Part shown: positions 1-5,519 of the stretch, one piece after another
How the letters are laid out: the number at the start of each line of letters is the position of its first letter
How positions within the stretch are numbered: position 1 is the first letter of the stretch
From: Spirochaetaceae bacterium
GTDB taxonomy: Bacteria; Spirochaetota; Spirochaetia; SZUA-6; Fen-1364
Direction of reading: 5' to 3'
Assembly (NCBI GenBank): GCA_003154555.1
Contig: PMDT01000329.1
Location: forward strand, 344-7,085
Length of the DNA: 6,742 nucleotides
Program-made: the position numbers and the translations under genes
Notes under the pieces: generated by a model
Told to the model about the DNA's origin: nothing
The model's database searches: none
The model's input: only the letters and a program-made list of their open reading frames with translations

Positions 1-2149
1 CCGGCGCATCGACTCCTTCCCAGAACGAATCTGTCGCGAACAGAACGCTCGAGCGCTCGGCACGGAAGGAATCGAGGAGACGCGCGCGGTCGTCATCGCC
101 CTGCTTCATGAGCCGGATGCCCGCGCGCGAGAGCTCCGGCTGGACCGCGGTGGAAACTTCGCGCAGCAGGCTGTAGGAGGTGAAGAGCACGAGCCCCGCG
201 CCGTGGCTGGCGACGAGCGCCTTCGCGATGAACCGGCCGAGGAATTCGCCATGCCGTGGCGAATCGGGTGCCGGTGCATCGGTGGGAACGCCGAGCAGCA
301 CCTGGTCCCGGTAGTTGAAGGGCGACGGGAAGGACCTGAATACCGGCTCCCTCCCTTCCCCCTCTTTCAGGCCGATACGGCCCGCCCAGAAGGAGAAGCT
401 TCCCGCGACGGTCAGCGTGGCCGACGTGAAGACGGCTGTCCGTATGGGCTCGAAAACTGCTTCCTTCATGAGAGGCCCGATTTCAAGAGGCGTGATGACG
501 AGCCGGACGCTGCGCTCCCCTTCGTCCCGCGGGGAGCGACGACTTGCCAGGGACTCCAGCCAGAAAATGTCGTTGGCGCCGATCTGCTGGCTTTTGAATC
601 GGTCGCAGATATCGGCGACGCCCGAGAGCCGGGAAAGCTGCACACGGCAGTCCCAGATCATTGTCTCCTGCAGGGAGTCTGTCTGTTTCGGCTTGCCCAC
701 GCCGAGGGCTTCGACCTTCTCGAATACATCGTCGAAGGCTTCCGCGAGATCCCGGATCGCAACCGAAAGGTTTGCCAGGGCGTCGGCAGCAGAGGCTCGG
801 AAGTCCGGCATCGTCCCGGCGTCCAGGAGCAGCTCGCTCTGCTTGTCCAGGAGCCCCAGCACGGCAGTGTCCAGCTCTTCAGCCTTTTCCTGCACCGCAT
901 ATATAAGGCCAGGTACCCGTTTTGAGAGGCCAGGGTCCCCGAGAAGCCGGGAAAGTGCCGGAAAATGCCCTGTGGTCTTGCCTTTGCGCTTCCGGTGCAG
1001 GCGACCCAGGAAACGAAGGATCATGAACCGGGAGAAGCTCTTGGAAAAGAATGAAGTGGCCGCCTTCTCTACATTATGCGCCTCGTCGAATATGATCCGT
1101 CGAAATGGCGGGAGCACGGCGGGGTCATCGAAGCCTGGACCTGCCAGCCGAAAGGCAAGATCGGCAAAAAGCAGGTGGTGGTTGGCGATGATGATCTGCG
1201 CCGAGGATGCCTGCCGGCGCGCCTTCAGCACGAAGCAGCCCTCCCGCTGACCGCAGCGCAGCCCCAGGCATGCATCGGCCTCGGAGCAGACCTTGGACCA
1301 GGTCTCCTCGGTCGGATAGAAAGACAGATCCGTCCTGCTGCCGGTTTCTGTTGTTCGGGCCCATTCGCGTATGGAGAGAAGGTCGGGGTCGCGCTCCTCG
1401 AAGAGGCTCATCTCATCCAGGGCCTCATTCAGGCGATGCGGGCAGAGATAATTGCCGCGCCCCTTGACGAGCACGACCTTCGGGTCCTCTTCGAGCACTT
1501 TCTTGGCAAGAGGGATGTCTTTCTCCATGAGCTGCTGCTGGAGATTGATGGTGTTCGTGGAAACCACAACGCGCTCGCCATTGTGGACCGCCCAGGCGAT
1601 TGCGGGAATGAGGTAGGCAAGCGACTTACCTACTCCGGTGCCTGCCTCCGCCGCGCAGATCTCGTCGTTGTTGAAGGCGTCGCAGACCTGGCGCAGCATG
1701 CCCACCTGGGCGGAGCGTTCTTCGAAAAGCGGATAAATGCGGCTGAGCGCGCCGTGCGGTCCCAGGTCCGCTGCCAGTGCATCGACGTCGAGCGGAACGA
1801 TCTCCTGCGCCTCAACCGGCTCTGCCACGACGTAGACCTCGGAAAGGTCGTTGTCCACGATGTAGAAGCCGATGCCCTGGTTGCCCAGCCGCGAGGCAAT
1901 GGCGAGATCGGCATGAGAAGGGCGGGTTCCACCCGAAGGGTGATTGTGCAGGACGACGTCGCCCGAGCCCAGGTGCGGTCCCAGGACCGGCACCGCCTCC
2001 TCATTCCCCCGCGCCCCGACGGTCACTGCCGTGACTTTTCCGTCCTCGCCGCGGCTGCCGACCAGGAACACTTCGTTCCCGTCGGCATCCGCAATGGCCT
2101 CCCGTATCTCCTCGATGACCCGCGCCGAAAGGCGCTGCTCAGCCCTCAA
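1..2149 (-). CDS. RadC-like JAB domain fused to DinG/XPD-family Fe-S DNA helicase (3' end outside window)
   Basis: Superfamily 2 helicase of the DinG/XPD group, expected to unwind DNA 5'-3' using ATP, with an extra N-terminal domain. 716 codons are visible in one unbroken frame. Residues about 20-110 resemble a RadC/JAB (MPN) fold: the metal-site motif HNHPSGGTRPSHAD lies at 68-81, and Glu26 is the candidate upstream acid. The helicase follows: Q-motif-like FEERSAQ (142-148), Walker A EAGTGVGKS (168-176), four Fe-S cysteines C236, C294, C299 and C305 (the last three spaced C-x4-C-x5-C, as I recall for E. coli DinG), DEAH box (355-358), SATL (576-579), motif IV LFTSY (655-659) and motif V DSFWEGVD (707-714). 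Motif VI lies beyond the left edge. The TTG at 2149 is chosen as start because GGAG sits 8 bases upstream, it overlaps the pnp stop, and no ATG precedes the JAB region in this frame. Last gene seen of the minus-strand operon. Family is certain; the cellular role (repair, R-loop or G4 removal) is inference. Confidence 0.9.
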   Translation of the reverse strand, partial: MRAEQRLSARVIEEIREAIADADGNEVFLVGSRGEDGKVTAVTVGARGNEEAVPVLGPHLGSGDVVLHNHPSGGTRPSHADLAIASRLGNQGIGFYIVDNDLSEVYVVAEPVEAQEIVPLDVDALAADLGPHGALSRIYPLFEERSAQVGMLRQVCDAFNNDEICAAEAGTGVGKSLAYLIPAIAWAVHNGERVVVSTNTINLQQQLMEKDIPLAKKVLEEDPKVVLVKGRGNYLCPHRLNEALDEMSLFEERDPDLLSIREWARTTETGSRTDLSFYPTEETWSKVCSEADACLGLRCGQREGCFVLKARRQASSAQIIIANHHLLFADLAFRLAGPGFDDPAVLPPFRRIIFDEAHNVEKAATSFFSKSFSRFMILRFLGRLHRKRKGKTTGHFPALSRLLGDPGLSKRVPGLIYAVQEKAEELDTAVLGLLDKQSELLLDAGTMPDFRASAADALANLSVAIRDLAEAFDDVFEKVEALGVGKPKQTDSLQETMIWDCRVQLSRLSGVADICDRFKSQQIGANDIFWLESLASRRSPRDEGERSVRLVITPLEIGPLMKEAVFEPIRTAVFTSATLTVAGSFSFWAGRIGLKEGEGREPVFRSFPSPFNYRDQVLLGVPTDAPAPDSPRHGEFLGRFIAKALVASHGAGLVLFTSYSLLREVSTAVQPELSRAGIRLMKQGDDDRARLLDSFRAERSSVLFATDSFWEGVDAP

Positions 2150-2958
2150 CCGGTTGGCTCCAGGCGATCGATGACGTCGGAGAGCAGCCTGACGAATCGC
2201 GGCCCCGCCTCTTTGCCGCGCGCGATCACCTCTGCATGGTCCAGGGGCTGGTCGAGGATGCCGGCGGCCATGTTCGTCACGCACGAAATCCCCAGCACCT
2301 TCATGCCGAGATAGGAGGCGGCGATCACTTCCGGCACGGTCGACATGCCAACAAGATCCACACCCATGACCTCGAGCATGTGGATTTCCGCCGGCGTCTC
2401 GTACGAAGGACCCGAAAACGCGGCATAGACCCCCTCGGCAAGCGGAGTCCTGGACACGGAGCGCGCAAGCGCGCGCAATTCGGGCGCGTAGGAGGTCGTC
2501 ATGTCGGGGAAACGTGGACCGAATCCGGAAGGATTCGGTCCACGAAGCGGATTGACGCCCATGAAGTTGACGTGGTCGCGGATAAGGACGAGGTCACCTG
2601 GTTTGTATGACCGATTGACGGCGCCGGCCGCATTTGTCACGACCAGCGTCCGCACACCCATGCTGTGCAGGAGGAAAACAGGCAGCACCACGTCACCCGG
2701 GGAATGGCCTTCATAGTAGTGGATCCTTCCCGCCATGACGGCGACATGCTCCCCGATGATGAACTTCCCTGCGTGACCGGCCACGGTCGGCCGGGGAAAT
2801 CCGGGAAGATCCGCGAACGCCACCTCGGTTCCCTCCACGCCTGCTGCAAACTCGCCGAGACCGGAACCGAGGATCACCGCGATGCGCGGCCGCGTCCGGC
2901 AGCGCGCCTGCAGCGCTTCGCGCGCGGAGGAGAGCTTGACCATCGTCTCCACGTCCAT
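2146..2958 (-). CDS. punA: Purine nucleoside phosphorylase, class II (trimeric PNP type)
   Basis: Cytosolic purine salvage enzyme that splits purine (deoxy)nucleosides with phosphate into free base and (deoxy)ribose-1-phosphate. The 270 residues match the usual length of the trimeric class. Signatures in order: phosphate loop GSGLG (31-35), GRIHYYEGH (77-85), TNAAGAVN (108-115), GPRFPDM (147-153), SYETPAE (185-191, with Y186/E187 where human PNP has F200/E201), GMSTVPEV (204-211) and TN (228-229). Asn229 matches the Asn that favours 6-oxopurines (inosine, guanosine), which argues against a methylthioadenosine phosphorylase, where Asp is usual. The start is fixed by AGGAGG 5 bases upstream. 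It lies 10 bases after the PanE-like gene, and its stop overlaps the start of the helicase gene. A perfect 14-bp inverted repeat lies inside the coding region at 2513-2544. The family call is firm; the exact substrate preference is inference. Confidence 0.95.
   Translation of the reverse strand: MDVETMVKLSSAREALQARCRTRPRIAVILGSGLGEFAAGVEGTEVAFADLPGFPRPTVAGHAGKFIIGEHVAVMAGRIHYYEGHSPGDVVLPVFLLHSMGVRTLVVTNAAGAVNRSYKPGDLVLIRDHVNFMGVNPLRGPNPSGFGPRFPDMTTSYAPELRALARSVSRTPLAEGVYAAFSGPSYETPAEIHMLEVMGVDLVGMSTVPEVIAASYLGMKVLGISCVTNMAAGILDQPLDHAEVIARGKEAGPRFVRLLSDVIDRLEPTG
2158..2161 (-). promoter_or_regulatory. Ribosome binding site GGAG for the TTG start of the RadC-DinG gene
   Basis: On the minus strand GGAG lies 8 bases before the TTG at 2149, inside the last codons of the PNP gene. 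The TTG shares TTGA with the PNP stop codon (2148-2146). This spacing supports a TTG start with translational coupling to the PNP gene. Confidence 0.55.
2513..2544. repeat. Perfect 14-bp inverted repeat with 4-base loop inside the PNP gene
   Basis: The left arm CGTGGACCGAATCC (2513-2526) is the exact reverse complement of the right arm (2531-2544), with GGAA between on the plus strand (UUCC in the mRNA). It encodes residues around RGPNPSGFGPR. Both flanking peptide motifs are typical of PNPs, so coding constraint explains part of the symmetry, but not obviously all 14 pairs. In the minus-strand transcript it would fold into a very stable stem. No U-run follows, so it is not an intrinsic terminator. 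Confidence 0.85.
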
Positions 2959-2963
2959 ATCGA

Positions 2964-2969
2964 CCTCCT
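2964..2969 (-). promoter_or_regulatory. Ribosome binding site AGGAGG for PNP
   Basis: A perfect AGGAGG on the minus strand, 5 bases before the ATG at 2958. Its first base (2969) is also the last base of the PanE-like TGA stop (2971-2969). It selects this ATG over the internal one at codon 6 and points to coupled translation. Confidence 0.85.
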
Positions 2970-3940
2970 CAGGCGAGCGAACGGAGAAGATCTCCCGGGT
3001 TCTGGAAGAAGCCGACGCCCGACACCCTTCCCGCCTTCTGGAGAATACGCCAGTTCCAGGTCAGGTGCAGCCCTGCCGATGACGCGATATCAACGATTTT
3101 CTTGTTCACCTGCGCGGCTTCCGTTGGCCTGCCTCTCAGCATGCTCTGCAGCACCGGGTTGTAGGACCTGTCCGGCAGGGCGCCTGAGCCGCTCCAGGAT
3201 TCAGGCTTTTTTTCGATGCGCGCCATGAGCTCGCGAGGATCCATGGCCGGTAGGGCCGCCATGGAAAGTCCCGCCCTCTGCATCGCGGAGATGCCTTCCT
3301 CCAGCATGAGATGGGCAAGCTCGCGCCCTTCGGGAAACGAGAGGAAGCAGGCGAGCGTCGTGTTGCACATGGCAACCGGCAGAAAGAGGAGCTGCGCCAG
3401 GAGCAGCGAGCTCAGGAATGGCCCGGCATCGTCGACGGCAACGGAGCGGAAGCCGAATCCCGCGAGCTGCTTGAACAGGCCGGCGAGAAGCGGCGACTTC
3501 TCATGGAGCAGCACGGGGGCGGGCGTCATGAGCTCCACGTCGTCGTCCTGGAGCTTCACCGCGCACAGCAGGCTGATGCAGTGACGAAGCCTCTCCGGAG
3601 GCACGGCGAGGCGTTCCATCTCGACCGGGTCGGCGTTGAAGACGGCGATGGGACAATCCCCGGTTCCAATGACACGGGCGAGATCCGGCCGCCGCAGTGC
3701 ATGCATGTGATGCCGCCCGAGGGTCATGATGATGAGGTCCGGTTCATCGGCCGGAGATTCGGGGCCCAGGCGCTGGCACCCGTCGATCAGGAGCCAGTTG
3801 TCAGGCAGCGTGACGCGCAAGGTCCCTGCCGCACCGGTGGGCGCCGTGCGGCCGCGCAGGCCGACGTCGTGACCCTTCAGCTTGAGGAGCCCACCGAGAA
3901 GAGTGCCCATGGCGCCGGGACCGATGATCTGGATTCGCAT
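2969..3940 (-). CDS. Ketopantoate reductase (PanE/ApbA)-family protein with altered active site
   Basis: A 323-residue NAD(P)-dependent dehydrogenase of the 6-phosphogluconate-dehydrogenase-like fold. The N-terminal Rossmann loop is GPGAMG (7-12), with R31 at the end of the second strand as in NADP-binding members. The C-terminal helical domain keeps the family motif GRPTE (270-274), where E274 matches catalytic Glu256 of E. coli PanE, and N102 matches Asn98. By hand comparison the catalytic Lys176 position is Leu185, Asn180 is Val189, Ser244 is Pro262, and Lys72 falls in the segment TLGRHH without a Lys. Reduction of ketopantoate to pantoate is therefore doubtful, and the substrate may differ. 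No pantothenate gene is nearby; PNP and a helicase follow in the same operon. The start ATG leads directly into the Rossmann strand. Only a weak AGG precedes it, and the promoter is so close that the mRNA may be nearly leaderless. Family call is good; function is open. Confidence 0.85.
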   Translation of the reverse strand: MRIQIIGPGAMGTLLGGLLKLKGHDVGLRGRTAPTGAAGTLRVTLPDNWLLIDGCQRLGPESPADEPDLIIMTLGRHHMHALRRPDLARVIGTGDCPIAVFNADPVEMERLAVPPERLRHCISLLCAVKLQDDDVELMTPAPVLLHEKSPLLAGLFKQLAGFGFRSVAVDDAGPFLSSLLLAQLLFLPVAMCNTTLACFLSFPEGRELAHLMLEEGISAMQRAGLSMAALPAMDPRELMARIEKKPESWSGSGALPDRSYNPVLQSMLRGRPTEAAQVNKKIVDIASSAGLHLTWNWRILQKAGRVSGVGFFQNPGDLLRSLA

Positions 3941-3951
3941 GCCAGCCTGTG

Positions 3952-3979
3952 ATTATCCCCGCGTGCTCGAAAATGGCAA
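3952..3979 (-). promoter_or_regulatory. Sigma70-type promoter for the panE-like/pnp/radC-dinG operon
   Basis: Reading leftward, TTGCCA (3979-3974, 5 of 6 to TTGACA) is followed by a 16-base spacer and GATAAT (3957-3952, 5 of 6 to TATAAT). Only 11 bases lie between the -10 box and the ATG at 3940, so transcription should begin about 4-6 bases before the start codon. That fits the lack of a clear Shine-Dalgarno site there. Confidence 0.6.
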
Positions 3980-3997
3980 GGGAGCTTCTGCTGCAAG

Positions 3998-4018
3998 TTT
4001 ATGCACGGTGCGCATAAA
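3998..4018. promoter_or_regulatory. Dyad TTTATGC-N7-GCATAAA, candidate operator between divergent promoters
   Basis: Two perfect 7-base arms (3998-4004 and 4012-4018) are separated by 7 bases. The dyad is centred at 4008, just upstream of the rightward TTGACA (4024-4029) and 19 bases upstream of the leftward -35 box. Symmetry and placement suit a dimeric regulator acting on both blocks. No regulator gene is present in the window, so the binding protein is unknown. Confidence 0.4.
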
Positions 4019-4023
4019 ACGAA

Positions 4024-4052
4024 TTGACAGAGCGGCGGCGATATGGTAGCTG
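4024..4052 (+). promoter_or_regulatory. Possible promoter for lysC (perfect -35, weak -10)
   Basis: TTGACA at 4024-4029 is a perfect -35 hexamer. At the usual 17-base spacing the -10 would be TAGCTG (4047-4052), a poor match. TATGGT (4042-4047) matches better but the spacer is only 12. The weak -10 may mean activator dependence, perhaps through the adjacent dyad, or that the true promoter lies elsewhere. Confidence 0.35.
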
Positions 4053-4071
4053 TCGGGAACAGCGAGAAAGC

Positions 4072-4086
4072 GGGCGCCCGGCGCCC
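4072..4086 (+). promoter_or_regulatory. GC hairpin in the lysC leader
   Basis: GGGCGC (4072-4077), loop CCG, GCGCCC (4081-4086), followed by ATTTT. It ends 11 bases before the ribosome site. A weaker hairpin, GCTGT-N5-ACAGC, lies just upstream at 4049-4063. The stem could modulate elongation or ribosome access. The U-run is too short for a confident terminator call. Confidence 0.35.
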
Positions 4087-4097
4087 ATTTTCTGAAA

Positions 4098-4103
4098 AAG
4101 GAG
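4098..4103 (+). promoter_or_regulatory. lysC: Ribosome binding site AAGGAG for lysC
   Basis: AAGGAG lies 11 bases upstream of the ATG at 4115. It decides in favour of 4115 over the in-frame ATG at 4043, which has no ribosome site and would add 24 residues not found in aspartate kinases. Confidence 0.75.
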
Positions 4104-4114
4104 ATGGCATCGGT

Positions 4115-5452
4115 ATGATCGTGCTGAAGTTCGGAGGCACATCGGTTCAGAACGCCGAAATGATGGACGCCACGCTTACCATCGCCGCAGGGCAGATCCA
4201 GCGGGCGCCGGTGGTCGTCTCCTCGGCCATGTCCAAGGTGACGGATCAGCTGCAGGAGATCGCGCAGCTCGTCGGGGAAGGAAAAGAGTCCGAGGCGGAG
4301 CGCATCCGCGCCGCGATCCAGGAGCGGCACATGACCTGCGCCAAGTCCTTCCTCACGGGGGAGAATCTCGCGCGCTGCCTCGCCGACCTGACGGCGGTCC
4401 TGTCCGAAATGCAGTCGATCATGAAGGCGCTCGCGATGCTCAAGGAATGGTCCAAGCGCAGCAACGATACCGTCCTCTCCTTCGGTGAAAGGCTCTCCAC
4501 GGTCATCCTCGCACACCGGGCACACGAACGCGGCATCGATGCTGACCTGATCGATTCCCGTGACGTCATCAAGACGGATGACTCCTTCACCGCTGCCGTG
4601 CCCCTGGAAGACCTCACGCAGAAGCTCGTCACCGCACGGGTCCGCCCCCGCCCCGGCACGATGGCGATCCTGCAGGGCTTCATCGCCTCCACGACAGGCG
4701 GCGCGACCACGACGCTCGGACGGGGCGGCTCCGACTATTCCGCGACAATCATCGGGGCAGCCCTGCGCGCCGAAGAGGTCCAGATATGGACCGACGTCAC
4801 CGGCATCATGACCTCCGACCCCCGCATCGTGAAGAATGCGCGTACGATCGAAAAAATGAGCTACCGGGAAGCCGCTGAGCTCGCCTATTTCGGCGCCAAG
4901 GTGATCCACCCGTCCACCATCCAGCCCGCCGTGAATCTGGGCATCCCCGTCTGGGTCAAGAACACGTTCAAGCCGGCAGAGGAAGGCACGCGCATCGTGC
5001 CCAGCATCCCCGGCATCGGGTTGAAGGCTATCGCGTGCAAGAAAGGCATCACGCTGGTGAGCGTGAGCTCGTCGCGCATGCTCCTGGCCTATGGATTCCT
5101 GCGCCGCATCTTCGAGATATTTGAAAAATACCAGACGGCAGTCGACCTGATCGCAACGTCGGAAGTCTCGGTCTCCGTGACAATCGACAACGCGGCGGCG
5201 GTAGAATCAATCGCGCGGGACCTCTCGGAGATCGGCACCGTGGGCGTGGAAAACGACAAGGGGATCGTCTGCCTCGTCGGGCAGGATCTCTGGAAGGACA
5301 CGGCGTTCCTCGCGCGCGTGTTTTCCTCTCTCAAGGGAACCCCCGTGCGGATGATCTCCCTGGGGGCATCGGACATCAACCTCTCCCTGGTCGTGCCGAC
5401 GGACAAGATGGAGGAATCGGTGCGCAACCTGCACCAGGAGTTCTTCCCCTAG
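4115..5452 (+). CDS. lysC: Aspartate kinase (monofunctional, lysine-sensitive LysC type)
   Basis: Phosphorylates aspartate with ATP to 4-aspartyl phosphate, the first step toward lysine/diaminopimelate, methionine and threonine; cytosolic. The protein has 445 residues, close to the roughly 450 usual for this class. Kinase signatures: KFGGTSV (5-11), VVVSSAMSKVTD (33-44), FGERLS (123-128), FTAAV (158-162), TTLGRGGSDYSA (199-210), WTDVTGIMTSDPR (225-237) and EAAELAYFGAKVIHP (252-266). The C-terminal regulatory part has two ACT units. VDLIATSEVSVSVTID (343-358) closely resembles the lysine-binding segment of E. coli LysC, and M322, F328, L329, V343 and D344 match its lysine pocket by hand comparison, with Ala325 where I recall Ser321. 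Lysine feedback is therefore likely. The ATG at 4115 gives the expected N-terminus. It heads a rightward set with a DapF-like gene 67 bases downstream. No homoserine dehydrogenase is fused. Confidence 0.96.
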   Translation: MIVLKFGGTSVQNAEMMDATLTIAAGQIQRAPVVVSSAMSKVTDQLQEIAQLVGEGKESEAERIRAAIQERHMTCAKSFLTGENLARCLADLTAVLSEMQSIMKALAMLKEWSKRSNDTVLSFGERLSTVILAHRAHERGIDADLIDSRDVIKTDDSFTAAVPLEDLTQKLVTARVRPRPGTMAILQGFIASTTGGATTTLGRGGSDYSATIIGAALRAEEVQIWTDVTGIMTSDPRIVKNARTIEKMSYREAAELAYFGAKVIHPSTIQPAVNLGIPVWVKNTFKPAEEGTRIVPSIPGIGLKAIACKKGITLVSVSSSRMLLAYGFLRRIFEIFEKYQTAVDLIATSEVSVSVTIDNAAAVESIARDLSEIGTVGVENDKGIVCLVGQDLWKDTAFLARVFSSLKGTPVRMISLGASDINLSLVVPTDKMEESVRNLHQEFFP

Positions 5453-5471
5453 CGCGGTACTCCGCGCGGGG
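5446..5471 (+). terminator. Strong hairpin straddling the lysC stop codon (not a classic terminator)
   Basis: GCGCGG (5452-5457), loop TACT, CCGCGC (5462-5467) form six GC-rich pairs. CCCC (5446-5449) can add four pairs with GGGG (5468-5471), leaving only the TA of the TAG stop bulged. No T-run follows, so intrinsic termination is unlikely. It may limit read-through, mark an mRNA end or processing site, or slow decay of the lysC message. Confidence 0.45.
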
Positions 5472-5473
5472 GC

Positions 5474-5487
5474 GGCAATCACTTGCC
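5474..5487 (+). repeat. Small inverted repeat in the lysC to dapF-like gap
   Basis: GGCAA (5474-5478) and TTGCC (5483-5487) flank TCAC, 2 bases after the stronger stop-codon hairpin. Together they fill the first half of the 67-base gap with structure. On its own it is weak and could be chance in GC-rich sequence. Confidence 0.3.
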
Positions 5488-5519
5488 ACGCGGCGCGGCC
5501 CCGGGGTAGCGTTGTCCGG

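Noticed and set aside
50..59. 10-base palindrome CGAGCGCTCG in the helicase gene
   Set aside because: Short, in coding sequence and expected by chance at this base composition.
203..1250. Two overlapping plus-strand open frames (203-925 and 315-1250)
   Set aside because: Both are antisense to the helicase middle section, of low complexity and rich in Arg/Ser/Pro, with no ribosome site or motif.
1076..2314. 412-codon open frame on the plus strand opposite the helicase and PNP genes
   Set aside because: It shows no recognisable motifs and lies antisense to well-supported domains. Long antisense frames are common in GC-rich coding DNA.
2464..2477. GC alternation (GCGCGC-AA-GCGCGC) inside PNP
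   Set aside because: The loop is too short for a stable stem, and the pattern is typical of Arg/Ala-rich GC-rich coding sequence.
3311..3952. 213-codon plus-strand frame opposite the PanE-like gene
   Set aside because: Antisense shadow of a gene with a clear Rossmann motif; no ribosome site or known domain.
4043..4114. N-terminal extension of lysC from the ATG at 4043
   Set aside because: There is no ribosome site before 4043, the extra residues are unlike aspartate kinases, and the ATG at 4115 has AAGGAG and the expected MIVLKFGGTS start.
3941..4114. Lysine riboswitch upstream of lysC
   Set aside because: The region is too short once the promoter is placed, and the five-helix L-box core and its conserved segments are not seen.
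4104..4118. Four-residue mini-frame (MASV) whose stop overlaps the lysC ATG
   Set aside because: Its ATG directly abuts the AAGGAG, so it cannot be initiated efficiently from that site. Most likely chance.
3953..4909. 318-codon minus-strand frame opposite lysC
   Set aside because: A shadow of the aspartate kinase gene. The composition is His/Asp/Gly/Arg-rich without family motifs, and the lysC frame is unambiguous.
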